Source: Limonium bicolor
Taxonomy: Eukaryota; Streptophyta; Magnoliopsida; Caryophyllales; Plumbaginaceae
Direction of reading: 5' to 3'
DNA length: 64,000 bases
NCBI GenBank assembly: GCA_023374045.1
Contig: CM041776.1
Location: 279,619,999-279,683,998 of the forward strand
The notes beneath the pieces are model-generated. The model was given only the letters and a program-made list of their open reading frames with translations. It was not told the DNA's origin and did no database searches. This document shows, piece after piece, positions 48,601-58,653 of the stretch (positions within the stretch are counted from its first letter, which is position 1; the number at the start of each line of letters is the position of its first letter). A program made the translations under genes and the position numbers.

Positions 48601-49106
48601 GGGGGCACCCTGTTGATCCAATGCTCAACCAAGTAGTGGCGGAATGATTTAGCTTTGCCGGCCACCAAAGAAAGAACGGTCTTCTTCACTTCTTCTGGGA
48701 TCTTGTACCGTTCTTGCACCTTCTTCCAGATGGTCTCCTTTACTTCTTGCGGGACTTGTTTCCATGTGTGGTTGATGCAGCAATGTGATCTGGCCAGAGT
48801 CCCTAGCATACTAGCGAACTCTGACCTGCTGCCCCCACCATACCTCCCATACTGGTCCCACAGAAGACTAATCTGATCCGGTTTCTGCAGTTTCAACCCA
48901 CGGGTCGGACCTCTACCTCTGGGTCTCTGAGTAGCACTCGTAGAAGGTGCACTCATGGAAGGGCCAACAGCAGCAGCGGCAGATGTGGATGGGGCAACAG
49001 CAGCAGCGGCAGATGTAGATGGGACCGGTACCATTTGCTGCTCATTTTCCTCCTCCTGACGACAATATAAATCGAACTCTTCATCAACCATGTCCTGATC
49101 AGCCAT
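45686..49106 (-). CDS. CACTA second gene: transposon protein with coiled coil and C48 (ULP1-type) cysteine protease, 11 exons, 840 aa
   Basis: Minus-strand exons by GT-AG junctions: 48507-49106, 48155-48418, 47663-48058, 47299-47562, 47077-47220, 46680-46990, 46407-46586, 46219-46323, 46063-46120, 45881-45982, 45686-45784. The phases agree and total 841 codons with stop. Exon 1 has an A/S/P-rich start and a CACTA-associated region (TWKQVPQEVKETIWKKV, SFRHYLVEHW). Exon 3 has a charged probable coiled coil (AERQANDEKNAAERRAIEERL). Exon 4 resembles the DUF8039-type domain (VTLDLIVDGFEHAYLP). Exon 5 repeats a 23-residue unit (IPEVPRRVSRPR). Exons 6-10 hold the C48 fold with the triad seen: His in HHWALFIF, Asp in LVLDPLGQW, Gln in PTQKDS and Cys in SCGYYVMRYMYEF. 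C48 enzymes cleave SUMO-like conjugates; the role in the transposon is unknown. A splice acceptor (TTGCAG) ends two bases before the ATG. Confidence 0.85.
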
Positions 49107-49108
49107 GC

Positions 49109-49220
49109 CTGCAAGGATTGAAATACAATTTGAATTAAATTAAGAATTTCATAATGGTCATAAACAAGCAATAAATAAAACAGTGTTAATTTCATATAAA
49201 TTTTTATAGTAATAACTTAC
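49109..49220 (-). other. Possible 112 bp intron joining the transposase exon to the second gene
   Basis: On the minus strand a strong donor (ATGTAAGT) lies just after the TNP2 stop. A pyrimidine-rich acceptor (CAATCCTTGCAG) lies immediately before the ATG of the second gene. Splicing would give one mRNA carrying both frames; skipping of the transposase from an upstream donor is equally possible, as in En/Spm where several products come from one transcript. Confidence 0.55.
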
Positions 49221-49228
49221 ATACACCA

Positions 49229-52200
49229 TTATCTCTCAACCCACATGCCCTCGTTATGGTCTGATCGTATATACTCACGATGACCTGTGACCTCAGCCTC
49301 TTCCAATGAAATAGGAACAATTGGAGGTTCATCTTCTGCATCATACTCATCCTCATCAACCACACCATCCACACCAACTATTCCTCTTCTCCCTTTAAGC
49401 ACAACAGACCATCTAGGATTACAGGGATCAGTTACATAAAATATCTGCTTAACCTTCGTCCCAACAACGAATGGCTCAACCGTGGGAGTAGCTCTAGACA
49501 GATCAACCAGTTTCATACCATGCTCCTCCTCACGGTAGCCATGATTGTTGTTAACCCAGTTACAGCGGAAAACACACATTTCGTAGCTGTTGTAGTCCAA
49601 TACCCAGATGTCTTGTATAACACCGAAATATGATTGTTGTACTGAGACAGGACTATGACCCACGACACCGATGTCATATAAGTTTTGATAAGCTTCAAGC
49701 TCTACACCACTGTTTTGATTCGTTGACTTCTGATCCTGACGTTCTGTGAAAAAGGTGAATCCGTTGACATCGTACCCCTCATAAGAAATTACATCCAGAT
49801 TTGGTCCAAATGCAACTACTTTAATCAGTTCAGGCACATTCGTGGACTGATCGGACAACACTCTCTCTTTGAACCATCGGACAAATGTCCTATTCTGCTC
49901 ATTTTGTAGTCTAACGTCACTCATGTTTGGATATTGTGCTCTTAAAACACACAATTGTTCATCAAAGTATGGTTCAACATCTTCAAGATGACTTAGCACA
50001 ACTAAATGAGCTTTGTTAAGAGTGTCTATGTCAATTCTTTTCAGTTTCCTTCCAACCGTGCCAACACCCTTCAATCTGCCCTCGTGTCTAGAACGTGGAA
50101 GTCCAATGGTATCGACACCTTCTAGGTAATTGGTGCAGAAGTCTACAACTTCCTCTGTGATAGTGCCCTCTATAATACTACCCTCTGGGTGACGACGGTT
50201 CTTCATTTTCTTCTTCAGGACACCCATGTACCTTTCGAACGGATACATGTAGCGAAGGTACAAAGGACCACACATCAGAATCTCTCTTACAAGATGCACG
50301 AGGAGATGTATCATTATGTCGAAGAACGATGGAGGAAAATACATCTCCAGCTGGCACATTGTCACAATAAGATCCTTTTGTAATTTAGACAGAGTGTCCA
50401 CATCAAGAACCTTAGACGAAATGGATTTGAGGAAGACACTGACGTTTGTGATTGTGTGTCTGACAGCATCCGGCAAGATCCCACGTAGTGCAATTGGCAA
50501 AAATTCTTGAAGTAGGACATGATAATCGTGAGATTTCATTCCTACTAATTTGAAATCTGTCATGGACACTAGGTTTCTTATGTTTGAGGAGTAACCTGAT
50601 GGCACCTTAATGTTGTAAAGGGTACTGCATAGACTATGTTTCTCTTCTTTAGACAGAGTGTGACAGGCAGGAGGCAAGAATGTGCGTTTTCCACGTTCTT
50701 GCGGGCCAAGCTCTGTGCGTATGCCCAACTCAATTAAATCTTTTCTTCCTTTCAAATGATCCTTTGTCTTTCCTTTTATGTTCAAAAGAGTGCTGGTGAT
50801 ACTTTCACCCACGTTTCTTCTCGACATGCATCCCATCGATTGTCTAACCTCCAGATGCTGCCAGTACTCTAGTTCCCAAATATTGATTTCTTTTTCCAGA
50901 CACTTGACCTTTTTTCACCACTTTTGGTTGGCGGCCCGAAGTTGTTCACAATATTATCCAACTTTTTGTAAATCTCTTTACCTGTCAAAGGCTGGCGCGC
51001 CATGCTGTGATCAGTTTTCCCATCGAACTCTTTCGCCATCTTTCGATACTTATGTCCTTTTGGAAGCATCTTTCGGTGGCCCATATACACGGTTTTCCCA
51101 CTATGTTTCAAGCGAATGCTACAAGTGTTTTCACCACAAATCGGACACGCCAACGCCCCCTTGATTGAATAGCCTGAAAGATTACCATAGGCGGGGAAAT
51201 CATTGATTGTGCAGTACAACATAGCACGCAAATTGAAGTCCTCTTTACTGAATGAGTCGTAAACCGTAGCCCCTTCATTCCACAAGAGTTGTAGATCCTC
51301 TATCAAAGGTTGTAGGAATACGTCAATTTTGTTGCCCGGTTGCTTTGGACCAGATATTAACAAAGACAACAAGATGTGTCTTGGTTTCATGCATAACCAC
51401 GGCGGTAGATTGTAAATAACCAAAAGCACAGGCCAGGTACTGTGTATGCTACTCAAAGTACCGTAAGGGTTCATCCCATCCGTGCACAAGCCTAGCCTTA
51501 GGTTTCTCGGTTCGTTACCAAACTCAGGAAATTTTACGTCTATGTTTCTCCACTGTGGTGCATCAGCGGGATGTCTCAATCTGCCATCCTTTTTCCTGTG
51601 AACTGAATGCCACCGAAGATTCTCTGCGTCTTTCTCAATGGAGAACAAACGTCTGAACCTTGGAATGATGGGCAGGTACCACAGTACCTTAGCTGGTGAA
51701 CCTTTCTTACTACCGTTGATGTGAGTTTGTTGTTTCTTATACCGTGACGCTCCACATGCTGAACAGCTTTCAGCAAATTCATCCGATTTCCAAAACAGCA
51801 TGCAACCATTTGGACAAGCATGAATTTTCTGGTACCCCATACCCATTGGGCACATCATTTTTTTGGCTGAGTACGTAGTCATTGGTAAAACGTTGTCCAC
51901 CGGAAGAACGTATTTCAATAGTTCCAGGAGGTCAGTGAAACTTACGTCGCTCCAGCCATGTTTCGCTTTCAAGTTGAATAGCTTGAGGATGACACTCAAC
52001 TTGCTTAACTTTGTAGGGTCACACCCGGGGTACAACGGTGTTTTGGATGAATCCAACAAATTTTCATGCTTGTCTGGCGTGTTAGAGTAATGTCGTTCCA
52101 CATCTTCGAGCATAGTCTCAATGTCATCATCCCAGAAATCTGGCTCAACGTTCCCTGTAACGTCTTCTGTGTCACCAGCAACTGTATCATCTCCAAGTTC

Positions 52201-52497
52201 TGTTTCTGTGTTTGCCTGACCATTATCCCCTTCGTCAGGCTTAATAACATCGAACACACTCTGACCATGCCATCGGATTATGTCTTGGAAATCTTTTGTA
52301 AAACCGCGGCGGATCAGATGTTCCTTAATTGTTTCAACGCCGCGATATCTCAGATTGTTTTGGCAGTCGATACACGGACAAAATATGTATCCCTTGTCTG
52401 TAGGTTTCAGATTGTTCGCCAACACCGTGCATAACTTATCAACTCCTTCTAAAAACTTGTCGTCCAAATTTCCGCTGTAAATCCACGAACGTTCCAT
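49229..52497 (-). pseudogene. CACTA TNP2-type transposase, split by frameshifts
   Basis: The transposase cuts and joins the element ends. The first frame (52497-50869, 542 codons) has an N-terminal transposase-associated domain (WIYSG..FLEGV, YIFCPCIDCQNN, IKEHLIRRGF) and the Transposase_21 core: DAENLRWHS, LRHPADAPQW, LGLCTDGMNPYG with a probable catalytic Asp, LISGPKQPGNKIDVFLQPLIEDL, and a CPICGENTCS motif. The second frame (50836-49229, 535 codons) has NVGESITSTLLNIKGKTKDH, HDYHVLLQEFLPIALRG, PFERYMGVLKKKMKNRRHPEGSI and the C-terminal SYFGVIQDIW..NWV. Between 50880 and 50815 the expected IDGMHVEKNV region needs three single-base shifts, so no full-length protein is made from this copy. 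The frame is otherwise long and clean, suggesting recent damage or a sequence error. Confidence 0.9.
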
Positions 52498-53755
52498 CTC
52501 CTTCTAGCTATTTATATGACGGCAGCCATTTCATACCGTCACCCGTGGCAGAGTCTTTACACTTTTGTATCTTATCAACCTAAATCCATCCATGACTATT
52601 AAATCCCACCGGTGAACGTGTTTTTAATATGTAATTTATTGAAAATTTCGGCAGCATCTCCCTACAGTTCTTCAAATGCACGATATTATGATATTAATCA
52701 ATATATAGCATTCGAAGAACAATAAGAGATACTGCTGAATAATCAAAAGTACAATTAAAAACACATTCACACCCTAGGCGTGAGATTTAACAATCATGGA
52801 CAGTCCCGACAGGGACTGCCGAAGATATACCTCTATTAGGTATATCTTGGGCGGATAACTATGTTTGGTAGTTTGTCAAATATTATATGTATATATGTAA
52901 ATCTTACCTCTGGTAGACGATTAGCCGATGCTAAGACGGTTGAGGTCGGAAGCCAAAATAAAGTCGTAGTCCTGATGCATAAATGAAAAACGACAACATT
53001 AGAATTCATCAAAAAATCAAGGTTAAATGCTAGCTAAACCGCGGAAAAAAATCGACAGCATCTCCCCTATATTTCTAACGTGTCCAAATCAGTTTTATCA
53101 AAGTCAGATTTGCACGCATTAAACAGAGAGCATCTGGCATAGCAGATTGAGCAGTTGAAAATGAATACAGCAGTTTACAGAGAGCAGTTTACAGAGAGCA
53201 GTTGAAAATGAATCAAACAGAAAGCATCTGGCATAGCTTGTCGGTAATACACTATTATGTATTAATTGTAATACTAAATGCTAAGAATAAATAAATACAT
53301 CAGTTTACAGTTTGGTTTGCAAAATTACCGTTACTAAGCACCGAAGTGGGCAAGTAGTGTAGAAATCAGCCCACGAACTAGGTTGCAATTAACGGTGAAT
53401 CTGGGCACAAATATATGAACAAGGTTAGAACATTTGCAATTACACTCTCAGGATTAGATACAAACGAGGTACTTAGAACTTGCAATCGAAATGCATGTAT
53501 ATGAACAAAGTAAGGAAAAAAACGACAATCAATCGATCCCATACCCAATACGCGACAGAGACGTCGACGGTGAGACCAGTGGTAGATGGGTGGTGACCGG
53601 CGGCGATGGGAGTGACAAAGGTGGTGGGAGCGACGGCGGCGATGGCCGTTAGCAAGGTGACGGGAGAGAGGAGGCGATTTCAGTGAGGAAGATAGCGCGA
53701 AAGAGAAGAAGAGTTACTGTGAGTAGAGTGTGCAGAGTGTAGGCAAATGTTTTAA
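52498..53755 (-). other. CACTA leader region upstream of the transposase
   Basis: No domain-bearing ORF; the 60-codon frame at 53473-53655 is not supported. Short duplicated words (GCATCTGGCATAGC and CAGTTTACAGAGAGCAGTT near 53120-53240) are present. It probably holds the promoter and untranslated first exon, but I cannot place them. Confidence 0.5.
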
Positions 53756-54507
53756 TGGACTTTAGATTACGGTTTACATGTAAACCGTAAACTAAAGTCG
53801 CACTTTACATGACGGTTCCCAAACAAACCGTAATCTAAAGTGTAACGATATTTTAAAAAAAAGCGCGATAATTATTTGGCATATGTTGGGTTTCAAACAT
53901 AGGTAACACATTAATATAAAGTTTTTATTAATCTAAAATACACTGGTAAAACGACGTCGTTAAATGTAATCTAAAGTGTAACGAAATTAAAAAATAGCGC
54001 GATAATTATTTGGCATATGTTTCAAACATAGGTAACACATTAATAAAAGTTTTTATTAATCTAAAATACACTGCTAAAACGACGTCGTTAACTGTAATTT
54101 AAATACTTCGCGCGGAGTCGAATAAATCAAATTATTTGGCATATGTTTCAAACATAGGTAACACATTAATATAAAGTTTTTCGTTAAGGGCAAACGACGT
54201 CGTTGACTATCAGTCGGAGGTTGGCGCGCCTTTTTTAGAAGGGACTTTAGATGACGGTTTTTAGTAAAACCGTAATCTAAAGTCCGTTGACCGTAAAGCG
54301 CGCGTCAACACGGGACTTTAGATTACGGTTTTACTAAAAACCGTCATCTAAAGTCCCTCCTAAAAAAGGCGCGCCAACCTCCGATCGATTTTTGATTACG
54401 GTTAATTCAATCATCGTCGCTAATTAATTCCGGCCTTCCTATTAATCACGGTGTCTGTTTAAGCCGTGATTAAACCACCGTCATTAAAGCCTCGCGTTCC
54501 ACTAGTG
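53756..54507. repeat. CACTA right subterminal palindromes, tandem repeats and terminal inverted repeat
   Basis: GGACTTTAGATTACGGTT palindromes occur at 53757-53842 and 54241-54358. The latter is one large inverted repeat (GGGACTTTAGATGACGGTTTTTAGT facing its complement). Between them an about 130 bp unit (AATTATTTGGCATATG..CATAGGTAACACATTAAT..AAACGACGTCGTTAA) repeats about three times from 53862 to 54200. Confidence 0.88.
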
Positions 54508-54510
54508 ATG

Positions 54511-55430
54511 GCACGCCCCAAGTCCTCAGGTAGTGGTAACATGTAGGCTGTAGCTCCAACTCTTTCGGTGATAGTGTACGGCCCTACAAACTTTGGGCTT
54601 AGCTTGCCCTTCTGACCAAAACGGAATACGCCCTTCATAGGTGAAACTCGCAAGAACACTTGGTCGCCCACGGAGAACTCAAGGTCGCGTCGTCTCACAT
54701 TCGCATATGATTTCTGTCTATCTTGGGCTGCCTTCATATTGGCTCGGATTTGTTGCACTTCCGCTTGGACTTGTTCTAAATACTCCGGTCCTACGATGAC
54801 CGCTTCACTTGACTCATCCCAACACAAGGGTGTACGGCAAGGTCGACCGTATAGGGCTTGGAAAGGCGACATCTTAATCGAAGCATGATAGCTCTTATTG
54901 TATGAAAACTCGATAAGATGAAGCTTATCTAACCAACTCCCCTTAATGTCTAAGGCACATGCCCTAAGCATGTCCTCCAGTGTCTGGATGGTCCTTTTTG
55001 TCTGACCGTCGGTCTGAGGATGGAAGGCGGTACTCAGCTTCAATTCTGTACCCAGCTCTTCCCGTGTAGCTATCCAGTATCTCGAAAGCAATCTGGTGTC
55101 GCGGTCAAATACTATGGTCTTCGGGACTCCGTGATGTCTGATAATCTCCTTGTCCAATAGCTCTGCGAGCTTCACTACCTTCCAGGTGTCCTTCATCGGT
55201 ATGAATCTGGCAACCTTGGTAAGGCAATCGACTACAACCCAGATCATGTTGAGTCCTCCCCTGGCAGGTGGGAGTCCTACAACAAAATCCATAGAGATAT
55301 CGTGAAATTTCCACTCCGGAACTGGCATCGATTCTACCATTCCGCCCGGTCTACGATGTTTAAATTTTACTTTCTGGCATGTCAAGCATCTCAATACATA
55401 CTCTGTCACATCTGATTTATCCCAGACCAC
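54511..55430 (-). pseudogene. Gypsy-4 integrase, cut by CACTA
   Basis: One open frame on the minus strand: CLTCQKVKFKHRRPGG (Cys pair), ISMDFVVGLP (first Asp), VFDRDTRLL (second Asp), HPQTDGQTKRTIQTLEDMLRA (Glu), SPFQALYGRPCRTPLCW, then a GPY-type module (GDQVFLRVSPMKG, GKLSPKFVGPYTI) and LPLPEDLG. All catalytic acids are present. It is truncated where the CACTA element enters; the chromodomain tail is at 44545-44798. Confidence 0.93.
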
Positions 55431-56221
55431 CAGAAGTACCTTTTCATGTCTTTGTACATCTTGGAGGCTCCTAGATGGACTGACAATGTGGAACTGTGTG
55501 ACTCTCGCAGGATGCGATCCCTTAGCTCAGCATTGCTTCGGGGAACGCATAGCCTGCCATTCAGCCGAATCAGACCATCTTCATGCAACATAAAGTCATA
55601 TTTCTTCTTCTCAAATGTACCATCTGTGATCTTCTGTCTGATTTCGGTTAGGTAAGGGTCGCTCAACTGAGCGTCTCGCACCTCGTCAACCAAGCTAGAA
55701 GAAGCGAGTAGCGAATGGAGCGAGTGTGCTCGACGGCTCAGGGCGTCGGCTACCACGTTTGCCTTCCCTTCCTTATATTGCAAGTCGATGTCGTAATCTG
55801 AAAGAAACTCCATCCTCCTTCTCTGTCTCAGATTTAAATATTTCTGTGTAAATACATACTGTAAGCTCTTGTGGTCGGAGTAGATGGTGATGCTTAACCC
55901 ATAGAGATAGTGTCGCCATATCTTCAAGACGAAGACAATGACTCCTAACTCTAAGTCGTGTGTCGGGTAATTCTCCTCATGCTTTTTCAGCTGACGGGAG
56001 GCATAAGCTACAACCTTGCCATGCTGCATGAGTCTGCATCCCATTCCCTTTCCTGATGCGTCGCAATACACCTCAAATCCCTCTATACCCTCTGGAAGAG
56101 TAAGGATGGGCGCTGAGGTCAATGAGTCTTTTAGGCTCTGAAATGATACTTCGCACTCGTCTGTCCATACAAACGGTGCATCTTTCTTCATCAGTGTAGT
56201 CATGGGCTTAGCGACTTTCAA
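55406..56221 (-). pseudogene. Gypsy-4 RNase H and integrase HH half-finger
   Basis: Open frame of 271 codons: [95 protein letters not shown], then LSVHLGASKMYKDMKRYFWW (His pair of the integrase zinc finger). It overlaps the integrase frame by 25 bases in another frame, so one indel separates them. RNase H acidic residues appear intact. Confidence 0.93.
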
Positions 56222-56960
56222 GAAGTCCTTAACAAATCTCCGGTAGTAACCGGCTAGACCAAGAAAGCTCCTAATGTCGGTAACAGTCTTGGGTCTAGGC
56301 CATGATCATACAACCTCAATCTTAGAAGGGTCAACTGATATGCCTACGCTCGAGATGACATGACCAAGGAATGATACCTGATCTAGCCAGAACTCGCATT
56401 TGGAGAACTTCGCATACAGCTGGTTCTCGCGCAGTGTCTCAAGTACTTTCCTCAAATGGAATTCATGCTCTTCTGCTGATTTGGAATACACAAGGATGTC
56501 ATCAATGAATACAACAACTGAGGTGTCCAACTGCTCCCTGAAAAGTCGATTCATAAGGTCCATGAAATTTGCTGGTGTGTTTGACAAACCGAATGGCATG
56601 ACGGTGAATTCGTAGTGGTCATATCTGGTACGGAATGCCGTTTTCTCAATGTCTTGCTCTCTGATAGCAATCTGATGATACCCAGAACGGAGGTCGATCT
56701 TGGAGAAGACTGAGGCTCCTTTCAGCTGGTCGAATAGGTCATCGATGCGTGGCAATGTGTATTTATTCTTCACTGTAACCGCATTCAACTCGCGATAGTC
56801 AATACAAAGTCGGAGACTACCGTCCTTATTCTTCACGAAGAGGACCGGTGCTCCCCAGGGTGATACGCTCGGGTGTATGAACCCTTTGTCGAGAAGGTCA
56901 CGTAACTGCTCTTTCAGTTATGTCATTTCAGCAGGTGCCATGCGGTACGATGCCCTAGCA
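56222..56960 (-). pseudogene. Gypsy-4 reverse transcriptase
   Basis: Minus-strand frame: [56 protein letters not shown] (catalytic Asp), [40 protein letters not shown] (catalytic Asp pair), [25 protein letters not shown] at about 56306 follows, after which the connection domain ([19 protein letters not shown]) carries on. Catalytic residues are all present. A further stop lies near 56920. Confidence 0.93.
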
Positions 56961-57687
56961 ATGGGACCGGTACCTGGCAAGAGATCAATCTCAAACTCTA
57001 TTGCTCTCTAAGGTGGCAAACCGGGTAGATCCTTAGGGAATACATCAGGGAATTCAGATACAATGGGTACTTCAGGATTGAACTCTGGATCTCTCTCCAG
57101 GTCTTGTAAATAACATAAATACACTTCTTTGCCCTTTCTAGCTCTCGGTACATAGCCATGGTGGATATGATTGTGGTTGAAGGCTCTCTCAGTCTCTGGC
57201 GGTAAGATACAGTAACCCCAGAAGGACTCTTGAGCAACAATCGATGCTCGGCGTAGAGGATTCGCCCCTTGTGCCACTCCAACCAATTCATTCCGACTAT
57301 TACATCAAATCCCAACCCATTAAACTCGATGAAGGAGATGGGAAACGATTCACCTTTGATTTCAATCGTGGCTGCCTTGTAGTACTTGGTACATCGTATT
57401 CGCTCCTTCGATGGGAGAGTAACCAAGAAATTCGGTAGCTCATCTGCATCTAACTTCAACCTCTTCACAAAAGACAGTGATACAAAGGTGTGAGAGGCGT
57501 CAGAGTCAAATAACACATTGGCTTCAATGCCGTTCACCGGGAAGGTTCCCGTTAAGATGGTGCCGCTTCTACCGGCTTGTGCTTCGGTGAGGATACTCAG
57601 GTTCCCTTCGGTACCGAGTCCACAACCTATTGAAGTCACAATTTCATAAGTATTGATGGTGGACACATGTGGAATTGAAATCAACAC
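56961..57687 (-). pseudogene. Gypsy-4 aspartic protease region
   Basis: Minus-strand frame: EAQAGRSGTILTGTFPVNG, then LFDSDASHTFVSLSF, where the family has DSGA (Gly to Asp), then SFIEFNGLGFDVIVGMNWLEWHKG. A frame change near 57280-57010 leads to EFPDVFPKDLPGLPP and the RT linker. The exon-like start at 57626 (after an AG) is in frame with gag across the 57627-58653 segment. Confidence 0.88.
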
Positions 57688-58653
57688 TGCTCTTTATTGA
57701 TAAACCAACCATCATACATACCGTGTCTCTAATACACGTTACTAATACATTACATGATACTATGAATTTAGTACTTCCTAAAGGTAAGGTTCAGGCGTCC
57801 TGGTTTCATGTGTGTGGCATTGATTATTGCCGGCGGTGCCGTATTCAACTTGATCATGTTGATCCCGTGATACAGCATCCTAGAGTTTCCACCCATGATT
57901 AGGGCATCTCCTGATCTCAATACCAATTTCTGTGTGAGGTCCACACGCTTCTGATCGCTATACATAAATATGGCGTCATCACCAATGGACCAAGACACTA
58001 CGGGTACTCCTTGTTCAAGAGATTCCGCTGTCTCGTCCTTGTCTTGGTGTAACCCAAGTCGTCCTTCTTTCTCATAGAAGTTGACGATACAAAGGTCCCT
58101 TCAAGTGCGGGATCGGATCATATTCACATTGTTGTGCAAGTTTTACTACTTGTGTGACAAGTGTATGAAACTCTGGAGGTATTGTTGGTGGCGTCGCTCC
58201 GTCTTTGTTCGTGTCTCTTGGTATGTCTTGGTAGAAGGATTCCAATCCTTTCCCAAGCACATCATCTTCAGCTTCATCTTCGCTCCACCAGGAATTCGGG
58301 TGTATAAAATCCTCCTTGACCCATTCCTAGTTTGTTGCATCGTCGGATGATCGCAATTTGTGCTTCGGGTGTCAGGTATTCCTTTAATAGAATCATACCT
58401 GGTCGGATGACCTAACACTGCTCGCTGGTGTAGTGATTGGTGATGTCGGTCTCTTCTTGATTCGGTTTCGAGGTATTGGATAGCAGATACTAAAGCTTCC
58501 TATGGTTATAAATTTCATCTACGGTGAGTACTAGTTTTAACTACTTCATTTCATGCTCAATACACACTTCTATTCATTTACTCATGCATTCACTCAAACA
58601 ATTACTTCAATACTTAGTCATGCTTCTCAAGGATTAAAGGTTCAGTTAATTAC
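57627..58653 (-). other. Intron-like segment between gag and protease of gypsy-4
   Basis: On the minus strand a donor (CCCAG|GTAATT, exon end 58654) and an acceptor (TTCAATAG|GTTG, exon start 57626) bound it. Removing it leaves the gag frame (..GSKSGPG) and protease frame (CGLGTEG..) in phase. It contains the AlkB segment and, downstream of that, an AATAAAG. Splicing is inferred from sequence only. Confidence 0.6.
57768..58420 (-). pseudogene. AlkB-type 2-oxoglutarate/Fe(II) dioxygenase domain carried inside gypsy-4
   Basis: AlkB enzymes oxidatively remove methyl groups from nucleic acid bases. The minus strand spells nearly the whole domain across three or four frames: RPGMILLKEYLTPEAQIAI and LGMGQGGFYTP (58405-58300), GAKMKLKMMCLGKDWNPST (about 58280), PPTIPPEF (about 58175), VNFYEKEGRLGLHQDKDE (58085-58030; iron-binding HxD at 58041-58049), SWSIGDDAIFMY, SGDALIMGGNSR with distal His in YHG (57867-57869), and RLNLTFRKY with the two 2-oxoglutarate/substrate Arg, then TAA at 57768. 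It most resembles plant AlkB-like proteins with this C-terminal ending. About three one-base shifts break the frame. No introns are visible inside, suggesting capture from a spliced mRNA. It lies between gag and protease in the sense orientation, within a GT..AG-bounded 1027 bp segment. Confidence 0.85.

Larger units (their letters stand above)
44802..54507 (-). mobile_element. Complete CACTA (En/Spm-type) DNA transposon, 9706 bp
   Basis: Ends CACTGGTGAACGCGACC (left) and, inverted, CACTAGTGGAACGCGAGG (right), with the 3 bp duplication ATG (44799-44801 and 54508-54510) expected of CACTA elements. Subterminal arrays of TTACGGTT..AACCGTAA palindromes lie at both ends. Two genes are read on the minus strand: a TNP2-type transposase (broken) and a C48-protease-containing gene (apparently intact). 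It is inserted in the gypsy-4 integrase tail, so it is younger than gypsy-4. Confidence 0.95.

Noticed and set aside
48447..49106. Second CACTA gene as a separate 219-codon protein ending in intron sequence
   Set aside because: The frame runs past a good GTATGT donor at 48507; downstream exons continue the protein in phase, so the spliced model is preferred.
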